Source of the DNA: Streptomyces sp. CB02366
GTDB taxonomy: Bacteria > Actinomycetota > Actinomycetes > Streptomycetales > Streptomycetaceae
Direction of reading: 5' to 3'
DNA: 64,000 bases
Assembly (NCBI RefSeq): GCF_001905905.1
Contig: NZ_LIVT01000003.1
Span: forward strand, 945,001-1,009,000
A program made the position numbers and the translations under genes. Each line of letters opens with the position of its first letter. Position 1 is the stretch's first letter. Positions 38,615 to 46,634 of the stretch are shown here, piece by piece. A model generated the notes under the pieces. The model did not search any database and had not been told where the DNA came from. It was given only the letters and a program-made list of their open reading frames with translations.

Positions 38615-40048
38615 ATGAGTGGAACCGGGGCGACGACGCCTGAGCAGCGGACCACGGGCGAGGACCCGCGTATTCCGATGGTGCCCGGGTTCGCCCGGCG
38701 GGGGGCCGGCTCATCGCCCAAGGCCGCGGGCAAGGCGTTGCGCGAACGGGTGCCGCGGTCCTCGCACGCCTCGTTGTCCCTGCCCCCGGGACGGCCGGAC
38801 GCCGTGCGGGCGGTCGAGGAGTCGAACCGGGGCCGGGTGCCGGGCCTGACGCCGATACGGGTGGGCCGGATGGCGGCCACCCCGTTCGCCTTCCTGCGGG
38901 GCGCGGCCGGGCTGATGGCCCACGACCTGACGGGCAGCCCCGTCAGCGGGGTGGGCGCCCAGCTCTGCGGTGACGCGCACGCGGCCAACTTCGGCCTCTA
39001 CGGCGACGCCCGGGGCAGCCTGACCATCGATCTGAACGACTTCGACGAGACCGTCTTCGGGCCGTGGGAGTGGGACCTCAAGCGGCTCGCCACCTCCCTG
39101 GTGCTCGCGGGCCGGGCCGCCGGAGCCGACGAGGACACGTGCCGCCGGGGCGCGTACGACGCCGTAGGGGCCTACCGGCGCACGATGCGGCTGTTGGCCC
39201 GGCTGCCCGCCCTCGACGCCTGGAACGCGATCGCCGACGAGGAACTCGTCTCGCACACGGACGCGCGTGACCTGGTCGGCACGCTGGAGCGGGTTTCGGA
39301 GAAGGCCCGTCACAACACCAGTGCCCGCTTCGCCTCCCGCTCCACCGAGGAGTGCCCCGACGGCGGCCGGCGCTTCGTGGACGCCCGGCCCGTGCTCCGG
39401 CGGGTGCCGGACGCGGAGGCCGCGGCCGTGGCCTCCGGACTCGGCGGCTATCTCTCCACGGTCTCCGAGGACCGGGTGCCGCTGCTGGCCCGCTACGCGA
39501 TCCACGACGTGGCGTTCCGGGTGGTCGGCACCGGGAGCGTGGGGACGCGTTCGTACGTGGTGCTGCTGCTCGACCACCGCGGCGAGCCGCTGATACTCCA
39601 GGTGAAGGAGGCGCGCCCTTCGGTGCTCGCCCCCCATCTGCCGACGGTCGGCTTCGACGTGCCGGAGGCGGCGCACGAGGGCCGCCGGGTGGTGCTGGGG
39701 CAGAAGCGGATGCAGGTCGTCAGCGACATCCTGCTCGGCTGGGCGGACGTCGAGGGCAGGCAGTACCAGGTCCGGCAGTTCCGAAACCGCAAGGGCAGCG
39801 TGGACCCCGCCGCGCTCCCCGCCGACCAGGTGGACGACTACGGGCGGATGACCGGCGCGCTGCTCGCCAGGGCGCACGCGCACAGTGCGGACCCCCGCCT
39901 GCTGGCGGGCTACTGCGGGAAGAACGACGAACTGGACGAGGCGGTGGCCGCCTTCGCCGTGACGTACGCCGACCGTACGGAGGCGGATCACGCCGAGCTG
40001 GTGCGGGCGGTCAAGGCGGGCAGGCTGGCCGCCGAGTTCGGTATATGA
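38615..40048 (+). CDS. DUF2252 family protein
   Basis: 477 residues. Family blocks are visible: RMAATPFAFLRGAAGLMAHD, GAQLCGDAHAANFGLYG, IDLNDFDET..GPWEWDLKRLATSL, and ILQVKEARPS. The GDAHAANFG and DFD motifs resemble aminoglycoside-phosphotransferase/kinase-like active sites, so an ATP-dependent phosphotransferase fold is plausible, but no substrate is known. ATG with GAGGGGTGA upstream. Confidence 0.88.
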   Translation: MSGTGATTPEQRTTGEDPRIPMVPGFARRGAGSSPKAAGKALRERVPRSSHASLSLPPGRPDAVRAVEESNRGRVPGLTPIRVGRMAATPFAFLRGAAGLMAHDLTGSPVSGVGAQLCGDAHAANFGLYGDARGSLTIDLNDFDETVFGPWEWDLKRLATSLVLAGRAAGADEDTCRRGAYDAVGAYRRTMRLLARLPALDAWNAIADEELVSHTDARDLVGTLERVSEKARHNTSARFASRSTEECPDGGRRFVDARPVLRRVPDAEAAAVASGLGGYLSTVSEDRVPLLARYAIHDVAFRVVGTGSVGTRSYVVLLLDHRGEPLILQVKEARPSVLAPHLPTVGFDVPEAAHEGRRVVLGQKRMQVVSDILLGWADVEGRQYQVRQFRNRKGSVDPAALPADQVDDYGRMTGALLARAHAHSADPRLLAGYCGKNDELDEAVAAFAVTYADRTEADHAELVRAVKAGRLAAEFGI

Positions 40049-40072
40049 CGGGCCCGTGAGGCGTACGGCGGT

Positions 40073-40133
40073 CAGGGCCTGTCGTCGCACCGGCGTCGTC
40101 GCCCGGCAGGCGGCAGGTCGACGACAGGCCCTG
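40073..40133 (+). terminator. Possible terminator after the DUF2252 gene
   Basis: CAGGGCCTGTCGTCG (40073-40087) pairs perfectly with CGACGACAGGCCCTG (40119-40133) across 31 bases. Degenerate GTGAGGCG(TACG) motifs recur around it (40056, 40182, 40203, 40271). No gene is supported in 40049-40364. Confidence 0.5.
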
Positions 40134-40352
40134 AGTGAGGCGGCCACAGGACGGTTTCCCGGTGCGGACGCAGGACGGTTCCGTGAGGCGTACGACGGTT
40201 TCGTGAGGCGGGCAGGCCGCTGCCGGGTACCCGGAGCGGGGTCCGGAGGCGAGGGGCGGCGGCACGGCCGGTGAGGCGGCGGACCCCGGGGCCGTGGCGG
40301 CCGGGCTGCGGCGGGGCCCCACCGGGTGTGCCGCGGCGCACTGCCGGGGCCA

Positions 40353-40358
40353 TACGCT
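40353..40358 (+). promoter_or_regulatory. -10 element directly before a GTG (leaderless promoter)
   Basis: TACGCT ends six bases before GTG 40365, so transcription should start at or next to the start codon. No ribosome-binding site is visible upstream of this GTG, consistent with a leaderless transcript. Confidence 0.6.
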
Positions 40359-40364
40359 GGACGG

Positions 40365-41297
40365 GTGACCGACGAAGCCGCCGGGGTGCCGACCACCCGG
40401 AACGATGAAGACCGGCAGGGCAGCGAGCGCCCGGACGCGCCGCAGCCCGGGCCGGAAGCGCAGCACGACGGCCCCGGGGAGCCCGGCGCCGCCGGGGGGG
40501 CTGGCGGGCCCGAGGACGCCGCTCCACGCCCGGAGGCGCGGCTGGCCAAGGCTGTGCAGGCCGCGGAGCAGGCGTTGATCGAGTTCGAGATCGCGGTGGA
40601 GACCTTCCGGGTGGAGGTGGAGAACTTCTCCCGCCTGCACCACCAGAGGCTCGGTCCGATGTACGCCCGCCTCGACGAGCTGGACGCGCTGATCGCTGAG
40701 GCTCGGGCGGCCCGTACCCAGGACCCGGAGGACGAGCGCAAGGCGCGCGAGGCGCGGGCGGCGGTTCTGCCGATGCCCGGCGTGGACGAGTTGTTCCACG
40801 ACTGGATGGACGGCGACGGGCTCTCCCCCGAGGCGGCGGCCATGCTCACCGAGCAGCCGGTCCGGCCTCCGAAGCGGGTCCGGCCGAGCGAGGAGGCCCG
40901 CAGGCTCTACCGGGAGCTGGCCCGCAAGGCGCACCCGGACCTCGCCCAGGACGAGACGGAGCGGCAGCGCCGGGACGAGTTCATCGCCCGCGTCAACGCC
41001 GCCTACGGCCGAGGCGACGTCGAGCTGCTCAAGGAACTCGTCGAGGAGTGGGCGGCGGGCCCGGCGCAGCCCCCGGCCCCGCTGAGCGAGAGCGAGGAGC
41101 TCTACGCCCGGCTGGAGTGGCTCACCCGGCGCAAGGAGCTGTTGACCGTACTCGCCAAGGAGCTGGAGGAGGGGCCCATCGGCTCGATGCTGCGGATGGC
41201 CCCGGACGACCCCGACCAGTTGTTGGAGGACATCGCGGAGCAGCTGCTGGGTGAGGTGTCCCGCCGTGAGACCGAGCTGGCGGAAATGGTGCAGTAG
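40365..41297 (+). CDS. J-domain-like coiled-coil protein
   Basis: 310 residues. Acidic, Pro-rich N-terminus (to about 60), coiled coil (about 62-125), then a region RLYRELARKAHPDLAQDETERQRRDEFIARVNAAY (described in parts; about 184-218) that resembles DnaJ helices II-III with HPD at the loop, and another helical segment to the end. This suggests interaction with an Hsp70, by motif. The start is inferred from the leaderless -10. It precedes a rhodanese gene by 46 bases. Confidence 0.8.
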   Translation: MTDEAAGVPTTRNDEDRQGSERPDAPQPGPEAQHDGPGEPGAAGGAGGPEDAAPRPEARLAKAVQAAEQALIEFEIAVETFRVEVENFSRLHHQRLGPMYARLDELDALIAEARAARTQDPEDERKAREARAAVLPMPGVDELFHDWMDGDGLSPEAAAMLTEQPVRPPKRVRPSEEARRLYRELARKAHPDLAQDETERQRRDEFIARVNAAYGRGDVELLKELVEEWAAGPAQPPAPLSESEELYARLEWLTRRKELLTVLAKELEEGPIGSMLRMAPDDPDQLLEDIAEQLLGEVSRRETELAEMVQ

Positions 41298-41343
41298 CGT
41301 TCCCGGTGACCCTGCCGCGTACGTACGAGAGAAGGCATGACCC

Positions 41344-41688
41344 ATGAATTTCGCCCCGCTGCCCTCGGTCGCCGCCGCGGAGGTGCCGTCGGACGGCTTC
41401 GTCCTGGACGTCCGTGAGAACGACGAGTGGGCGGCCGGCCACGTCGAGGGCGCGCTGCACATTCCGATGAGCGACTTCGTGGGCCGCTTCGGCGAGGTGA
41501 CCCAGGCCGCCGAGGACGGTCGGCGCGTGTACGTGATGTGCCGGGTCGGCGGCCGGTCGGCCCAGGTCACCCAGTACCTGGTCCAGCAGGGGCTCGACGC
41601 GGTGAACATCGACGGCGGCATGCAGGCGTGGGACGGCGCAGGACGCCCGATGACCACGGACGACGGGACGCCCGCCTTCGTCCTCTGA
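41344..41688 (+). CDS. Rhodanese-like sulfurtransferase
   Basis: 114 residues, a single rhodanese domain: FVLDVRENDEWAAGHVEGA (CH2A motif region) and active-site loop VMCRVGGRS with the catalytic Cys at about residue 67. It probably transfers sulfane sulfur in the cytoplasm; partner unknown. ATG start, likely co-transcribed with the preceding J-like gene. Confidence 0.92.
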   Translation: MNFAPLPSVAAAEVPSDGFVLDVRENDEWAAGHVEGALHIPMSDFVGRFGEVTQAAEDGRRVYVMCRVGGRSAQVTQYLVQQGLDAVNIDGGMQAWDGAGRPMTTDDGTPAFVL

Positions 41689-41754
41689 GGCCGCCCCCGG
41701 AGTCGGACGAGCGCGGTTCCCGCGCCCTTTGGACCCGTACCCTGCCGGGCCCCG

Positions 41755-41990
41755 GGTTCCGGCGGGCGGTGTCGGCCGGGCGGGTGGTCGGCCGTCGCGA
41801 CCGCGCAGCTCTCCAGCAACGGGATTCCGGCCGGCGCCTTCGCCGCTTCCCGCGGGACCGGCCGGAGCGCGCTCGGGTCGAGCCCCACCCCTCCACGGGC
41901 CGGCGACACCGTGATCCCGAACAGGACCGTGTGCGCCGTCTCGCCCCGCCGCTCCCGGCCGATGTCCTCCGCGACGCGACGGTACCGGGG
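41755..41990 (-). pseudogene. Coding-like remnant between the rhodanese gene and paaE
   Basis: Read on the minus strand, one frame has the codon pattern of a real gene (third positions almost all G or C, second positions mixed), giving VAEDIGRERRGETAHTVLFG and later PAGIPLLESCAVATADHPP, without a credible start codon or complete domain. I do not recognise the family. It may be a decayed gene or a short gene with an unseen start. It fills most of the 320-base gap. Confidence 0.35.
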
Positions 41991-42007
41991 CGGGGGGCGG
42001 GGTGGTC

Positions 42008-43066
42008 TCAGCGGTCGAAGTCCAACTCCACCTCCGGGGTGAGCGGATGCGACTGGCAGGCCAGCACGAAGCCCGCCTCGGTCTCCTCCGGCTCCAGCGC
42101 GAAGTTGCGGTCCATCCGGACCTCGCCGGTGACGAGGAACGCCCGGCAGGTCCCGCACACCCCGCCCTTGCAGGCGTACGGAGCGTCCGCGCGGCTCCGC
42201 AGCACCGTCTCCAGCAGGGATTCGGCGTCCTGTACGGGCCAACTGCCCGAACGGCCGTGGAGGGTGGCCGTCAGCACGGAGTCGGAAGGCGCCGCGACCT
42301 TGGCCGCCGTCGTGGCGGGAGGGGCCTCGTCGACGTGGAAGATCTCCTGGTGGACCCGGGAGCGGTCGACGCCGAGCGCACGCAGCGCCCTCTCGGCGCC
42401 CCGTACGAGGCCGAGCGGCCCGCACAGGAACCAGCCGTCCACCTCGGGGACCGGCAGGACGGCGGGCAGCAGGCCGGTGAGCCGTTCGGTGTCCAAACGC
42501 CCGGAGGGGAGACCGGCCGCCTGCTCCTCCCGGGAGAGCGCGGTGACCAGCTGGAAGCGGCCCGGATACCGGTCCTTGAGATCGGCCACCTCCTCCAGGA
42601 ACATCGTCGAGGCCGCCGTACGGTCACCGCGGATCAGACAGAACCGGGCCGTGGGCTCCCGGTCGAGCAGAGTGGCCGCCATGGACAGCACCGGGGTGAT
42701 GCCGCTGCCCCCGACCACCGCGGCGAACAGCCCCGGGCGCGGCCTCAGGACGAACCTGCCCATCGGCGGCATGGCCTCCACCAGGTCCCCCACGGCCAGC
42801 TCCTTCAGCGCGTACGTGGAGAAGGCCCCGCCCTCGACCATGCGGATGCCCACGCGCAGCACCGGATCGCCGGGCGGCTCGACGGCCGGAGCGCAGATCG
42901 AGTACGAACGGCGGACCTCCTGGCCGTCCACGGTGTAGCGCACGTTCAGATGCTGGCCGGGGAAATGGCGGAAGGTCTCGCGCAGCTCGGCCGGCACGGC
43001 GAGGGTCACGGCCACCGCGTCGTCCGTGATCCGTTCGATCGCGCTGACCCGGAGCGGATGGAACAT
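42008..43066 (-). CDS. paaE: Phenylacetyl-CoA epoxidase reductase subunit PaaE
   Basis: 352 residues. FAD-binding domain with RSYSICAP, NAD-binding domain with VVGGSGITPVLSM, and a C-terminal plant-type 2Fe-2S ferredoxin domain with CKGGVCGTC and a later Cys (LACQSH). It passes electrons from NADPH to the PaaAC oxygenase. ATG immediately follows the paaD stop (TAGATG on the minus strand). Last gene of the operon. Confidence 0.95.
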   Translation of the reverse strand: MFHPLRVSAIERITDDAVAVTLAVPAELRETFRHFPGQHLNVRYTVDGQEVRRSYSICAPAVEPPGDPVLRVGIRMVEGGAFSTYALKELAVGDLVEAMPPMGRFVLRPRPGLFAAVVGGSGITPVLSMAATLLDREPTARFCLIRGDRTAASTMFLEEVADLKDRYPGRFQLVTALSREEQAAGLPSGRLDTERLTGLLPAVLPVPEVDGWFLCGPLGLVRGAERALRALGVDRSRVHQEIFHVDEAPPATTAAKVAAPSDSVLTATLHGRSGSWPVQDAESLLETVLRSRADAPYACKGGVCGTCRAFLVTGEVRMDRNFALEPEETEAGFVLACQSHPLTPEVELDFDR

Positions 43067-43564
43067 CTACAACTCCTTGAAGTGGTCGAACGGTTCACGG
43101 CAGGCGACGCAGCGCCGCAGGGCCTTGCACGCCGTGGAGGAGAACCGGCTGAGCAGCTCGGTGTCGGTGGAGCCGCAGTGCGGGCAGCGCACCGACAGCG
43201 TCAGGGGCACGGGACCGCCGTCGGCGCTGTGGGCACGGGGCGGGGCTATGCCGAACTCGGTGAGCTTGCGGCGTCCTTCGGCGCTGATGTCGTCCGTCGA
43301 CCAGGCCGGCGCCAGGACCGTGACGACGGAGACCTCCGGTACACCGTGGTCGTGCAGCACCCGCTCGATATCGGCGGACATGGCCTCGATCGCCGGGCAG
43401 CCGGTGTACGTCGGGGTGAGGTGCACGGTCACCCGGCCCGGCCCTTCCAGCCGGACGTCCCGCAGGACGCCCAGCTCCGCCAGGGTCAGCACCGGCAGCT
43501 CGGGGTCGGGCACGGATCCGGCGAGGTCGCGCAGCTCCGCCTCCAGCCGGGTGTCCGTCACCAT
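43067..43564 (-). CDS. paaD: Phenylacetyl-CoA epoxidase maturation subunit PaaD
   Basis: 165 residues. N-terminal DUF59/MIP18 fold (VPDPELPVLTLAELGVLRDV, TYTGCPAIEAM) and a C-terminal Cys motif CPHCGSTDTEL..CKALRRCVAC that can bind metal. PaaD is needed for assembly of the Paa monooxygenase, probably in Fe-S or iron handling. ATG 43564 (MVTDTRLEAEL) overlaps the paaC stop; GTG 43561 is an alternative. Confidence 0.93.
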   Translation of the reverse strand: MVTDTRLEAELRDLAGSVPDPELPVLTLAELGVLRDVRLEGPGRVTVHLTPTYTGCPAIEAMSADIERVLHDHGVPEVSVVTVLAPAWSTDDISAEGRRKLTEFGIAPPRAHSADGGPVPLTLSVRCPHCGSTDTELLSRFSSTACKALRRCVACREPFDHFKEL

Positions 43565-44274
43565 GACGCCCCCGGGTGGCTTCGGTGCAGATGCTGCATC
43601 TCGGCGATCATGCGGCCGAACGGCTCGGTGTGCAGGCCCTGCCGGCCCGCGCCCGCCGCCCAGCCCCCGGACTGCGGTCCCGTCGGCAGGGTCAGTGTGG
43701 CGCGCTCGACGACGTCGGCGACGGCGGCGAGCCACCTGCTCCGCAGTTCCTCGCGGTCGACGCCGGAGGGCGGGCCGTCCAGTCCGTCGACCGGCTGGAA
43801 CATCTCACCGGTGAACCGCCACAGCGCGTCCAGCCCGGCCTGCATCCGGCGGTGGCTCTCCTCGGTGCCGTCCCCGAGTCTGAGGACCCACTGCTCGGCG
43901 TGGTCGCGGTGGTAGGCGACCTCCTTGACGGCCTTGGCCGCCAGGGGGGCGAACTCGCCGTCTCCGGCCGCCAGCCGCTCGTACAGCAGGTGCTGGTACA
44001 CCGAGAAGTAGAGCTGTCGGGCGATGGTGTGGGCGAAGTCCCCGTTCGGCTGCTCGACCAGCTGGAGGTTGCGGAAGGCGCGCTCCTCGCGGAGATACGC
44101 CAGCTCGTCCTCGTCCCCGACGAGCGAGAGCAGCACCCGTGCCTGCCCGAGCAGGTCCAGGGCGATGTTGGCGAGGGCCACCTCCTCCTCCAGGACCGGG
44201 GCGTGACCGGCCCACTCCCCCAGCCGGTGCGAGAGCACCAGCGCGTCGTCGCCGAGGGCGAGTGCGGCGCTCAC
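43558..44274 (-). CDS. paaC: Phenylacetyl-CoA epoxidase structural subunit PaaC
   Basis: 238 residues, ferritin-like fold lacking an intact diiron site and pairing with PaaA. Family blocks: LSHRLGEWAGHAPVLEEEVA, ALANIALDLLGQAR, NGDFAHTIARQLYFSVYQHL and KEVAYHRDHAEQWVLRLGDGT. The GTG start overlaps the paaB stop (GTGA). Confidence 0.95.
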   Translation of the reverse strand: MSAALALGDDALVLSHRLGEWAGHAPVLEEEVALANIALDLLGQARVLLSLVGDEDELAYLREERAFRNLQLVEQPNGDFAHTIARQLYFSVYQHLLYERLAAGDGEFAPLAAKAVKEVAYHRDHAEQWVLRLGDGTEESHRRMQAGLDALWRFTGEMFQPVDGLDGPPSGVDREELRSRWLAAVADVVERATLTLPTGPQSGGWAAGAGRQGLHTEPFGRMIAEMQHLHRSHPGASW

Positions 44275-44561
44275 AGGTGCTTCACCCCGTCCGGGATCTC
44301 GTAGAACGTCGGGTGGCGGTAGGGCTTGTCGGCGGCCGGCTCGAAGAAGGAGTCCTTCTCGTCGGGGGAGGAGGCGGTGACCGCGGTGGACGGGACCACC
44401 CAGATCGAAACGCCCTCCGAGCGGCGGGTGTAGAGGTCGCGGGCGTTGCGCAGGGCCATTTCGGCGTCCGGCGCGTGCAGGCTGCCCGCGTGGGTGTGGG
44501 ACAGCCCGCGCCGCGAGCGCACGAACACCTCCCACAGGGGCCAGTCGGTCGAGCTGCTCAT
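44271..44561 (-). CDS. paaB: Phenylacetyl-CoA epoxidase subunit PaaB
   Basis: 96 residues: [20 protein letters not shown] and [16 protein letters not shown] are family hallmarks. This small subunit bridges PaaAC dimers. The ATG overlaps the paaA stop (ATGA) and has GGAGGAGA upstream. Confidence 0.95.
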   Translation of the reverse strand: MSSSTDWPLWEVFVRSRRGLSHTHAGSLHAPDAEMALRNARDLYTRRSEGVSIWVVPSTAVTASSPDEKDSFFEPAADKPYRHPTFYEIPDGVKHL

Positions 44562-45646
44562 GCCGTCTCCTCCTCGTGCCGCGCGGACGCGCCGGTCCGT
44601 GCCGATGGCTTGTCCCGTGCTGATGCCGTCGCCGGTGCCGCCGCCGACGAGGAGGACGGGGACGGCTTCGGGGCGTGTTTGGCGGCGTACGCGGCCGCCG
44701 CCTCCCGGACCCAGGCGCCCTCCTCGTGGGCCGTGCGCCGCTGGGCGATCCGCTGTTCGTTGCAGGGGCCGTTGCCCTTGAGGACCTCCTGGAACTCCGA
44801 CCAGTCGATCGCGCCGAAGTCGTGCCGGCCCAGCTCCTCGTTCCACCGGATGTCGGGGTCGGGGAGCTCCAGGCCCAGCGCCTCGGCCTGAGGCACGCAG
44901 ATGTCCACGAAGCGGCGGCGCAACTCGTCGTTGGAGTGCCGCTTGATCTTCCAGGCCATGGACTGCTCGGAGTGCGACGAGGCGTCGTCGGGCGGGCCGA
45001 ACATCATCAGGGAGGGCCACCACCAGCGGTTCACCGCGTCCTGGGCCATGGCGTGCTGGGCCTCGGTGCCGCGGCTGAGGGCCAGGAGCAGTTCGTACCC
45101 CTGGCGCTGGTGGAAGGACTCCTCCTTGCAGATGCGGACCATCGCACGGGCGTAGGGGCCGTAGGAGCAGCGGCAGAGCGGTACCTGGTTGGTGATCGCC
45201 GCCCCGTCCACCAGCCAGCCGATCGCGCCGACGTCGGCCCAGGTCAGCGTGGGGTAGTTGAAGATCGAGGAGTAGCGCTGGCGGCCCGCGTGGAGCTTGT
45301 CGAGCAATTCGTCGCGGCTGGCGCCCAGGGTCTCGGCCGCGCTGTAGAGGTACAGGCCGTGACCGGCCTCGTCCTGCACCTTGGCCATGAGGATCGCCTT
45401 GCGGCGCAGCGAGGGCGCCCGGGTGATCCAGTTGGCCTCGGGCTGCATGCCGATGATCTCGGAGTGGGCGTGCTGGGCCATCTGACGGATCAGCGTCGCC
45501 CGGTAGGCGTCCGGCATCCAGTCGCGCGGCTCGATCCGCTCGTCCGCCGCCACGGTCGCGTCGAAGGCCGCGACGAGGTCCGCGTCCGTCGTCTCCGCCG
45601 TGCCGAACGTCTTCTGCGTCTTCTGGTCCGCAGTCACTGCCGCCAT
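44558..45646 (-). CDS. paaA: Phenylacetyl-CoA epoxidase catalytic subunit PaaA
   Basis: 362 residues. Diiron ligand motifs are visible: [32 protein letters not shown] and [15 protein letters not shown]. It epoxidises the aromatic ring of phenylacetyl-CoA. The last ~45 residues (Ser/Ala-rich) are a low-complexity extension. GGGAG ribosome site at seven bases. First gene of the operon, behind a promoter and operator at 45660-45718. Confidence 0.96.
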   Translation of the reverse strand: MAAVTADQKTQKTFGTAETTDADLVAAFDATVAADERIEPRDWMPDAYRATLIRQMAQHAHSEIIGMQPEANWITRAPSLRRKAILMAKVQDEAGHGLYLYSAAETLGASRDELLDKLHAGRQRYSSIFNYPTLTWADVGAIGWLVDGAAITNQVPLCRCSYGPYARAMVRICKEESFHQRQGYELLLALSRGTEAQHAMAQDAVNRWWWPSLMMFGPPDDASSHSEQSMAWKIKRHSNDELRRRFVDICVPQAEALGLELPDPDIRWNEELGRHDFGAIDWSEFQEVLKGNGPCNEQRIAQRRTAHEEGAWVREAAAAYAAKHAPKPSPSSSSAAAPATASARDKPSARTGASARHEEETA

Positions 45647-45659
45647 CCCGCGCTCCCTA

Positions 45660-45677
45660 CCGACCGATCGTTCGGTT
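45660..45677. promoter_or_regulatory. paa operon operator (TetR-type repeat)
   Basis: CCGACCGATCGTTCGGTT. Contains ACCGA-N4-TCGGT read on the minus strand. It is the exact reverse complement (18/18) of the site at 50563-50580 between paaN and the TetR gene. It lies just downstream of the predicted paaA transcript start, a good place for a repressor. Confidence 0.78.
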
Positions 45678-45688
45678 CCTTGACTTCA

Positions 45689-45718
45689 ATGGTGAGTCGG
45701 AGGCCCGTAGGGTGTCAA
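45689..45718 (-). promoter_or_regulatory. paaA promoter
   Basis: On the minus strand TTGACA (45718-45713) is a perfect -35, followed by 18 bases and CACCAT (45694-45689) as -10. The operator follows within about 12 bases. A perfect DnaA-box sequence (TGTGGATAA, 45722-45730) sits just upstream of the -35. Confidence 0.6.
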
Positions 45719-45761
45719 CCCTGTGGATAACTGAGTGGTGATCGACGGTGATCGGGGCGGG

Positions 45762-46634
45762 ATGGATTCGGACCACGGCAGGAGTTCCGCGGACGGGGGG
45801 AAGGACGCCTGGCCGCAGGCGTTGAACCGGTCGGCGGAAGCGCAGGACGCTCCCGAGGCCATACCGCCGCCGCCCCCCGCGCCCCCCGGGACGGCTGAGC
45901 CCTACGGGGCGCTCGCGTCGACGGGCCCCTCGGTCGCCGGCCGCGGCATAGCCGGGCTCTCCTTCCCGTACCAGGTGGCGGCGGCCCTGGCGCTCTCCCT
46001 GATCGGGCTGCTCGCCTGCACGCAGGTGGCCATGGTGTTCCTGCACGTCGCCCCGTCCAACACGGTGACCAAGCAGCACGGGAAGACGGTCGACCGCTGG
46101 ATCTACCCGGAGTTCGAACAGAACTGGAAGCTCTTCGCGCCCAACCCGCTCCAGCAGAACATCGCCGTCCACGTGCGCGCCGACGTGGCGGGGGAGGGCG
46201 GTCGCCACACCACACGGTGGATGAACCTGACCCACGAGGACGGCGAGGGGGTGCGCGGCAACTTCTTCCCCAGCCATGTGGACCAGAACGAACTCCGCCG
46301 GGGCTGGGACTTCTACGTCAACTCCCATGACGGCGACAACCGTCCCAACGGTCTGCGCGGGGAGCTTTCCGAGCGTTACGTGCGGCGCATCGCGATGCTG
46401 CGGCTGAGCGAGCACGACTACGGCGGCACCATCGAACGCATCCAGCTCCGCTCCGCCACCAGCTCCGTCGCCCCGCCCCCGTGGAGCGCGGAGAAGATCA
46501 GCACCCGGCCCGTCCACCGCGTCCTCCCCTGGTGGACCGTGACCCCCGACGACCTCCCCGAGAGCGCCCAGGGACAGAGCCGGGACGCGAACGCGAACGG
46601 GAACGCGGCCCGCGGCGGGGAGGCGGACCAGTGA
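45762..46634 (+). CDS. DUF5819 family membrane protein (SdpA-like partner of HTTM protein)
   Basis: 290 residues. Disordered N-terminus with a poly-Pro run, one membrane helix (about 70-93, VAAALALSLIGLLACTQVAMVF), then an extracytoplasmic domain containing the motif FEQNWKLFAPNPLQQNI. The 'W.lF.pnP' block and its pairing with an HTTM gene resemble SdpA/SdpB-type pairs. ATG 45762 has GGGGCGG upstream; GTG 45735 is possible. The stop overlaps the next gene (GTGA). Confidence 0.78.
   Translation: MDSDHGRSSADGGKDAWPQALNRSAEAQDAPEAIPPPPPAPPGTAEPYGALASTGPSVAGRGIAGLSFPYQVAAALALSLIGLLACTQVAMVFLHVAPSNTVTKQHGKTVDRWIYPEFEQNWKLFAPNPLQQNIAVHVRADVAGEGGRHTTRWMNLTHEDGEGVRGNFFPSHVDQNELRRGWDFYVNSHDGDNRPNGLRGELSERYVRRIAMLRLSEHDYGGTIERIQLRSATSSVAPPPWSAEKISTRPVHRVLPWWTVTPDDLPESAQGQSRDANANGNAARGGEADQ

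Noticed and set aside
40011..42425. An 804-codon minus-strand frame over the J-like and rhodanese genes
   Set aside because: Most of it is antisense shadow of genes with clear domains; only the 41755-41990 part lacks an opposing gene and was kept as a possible remnant.
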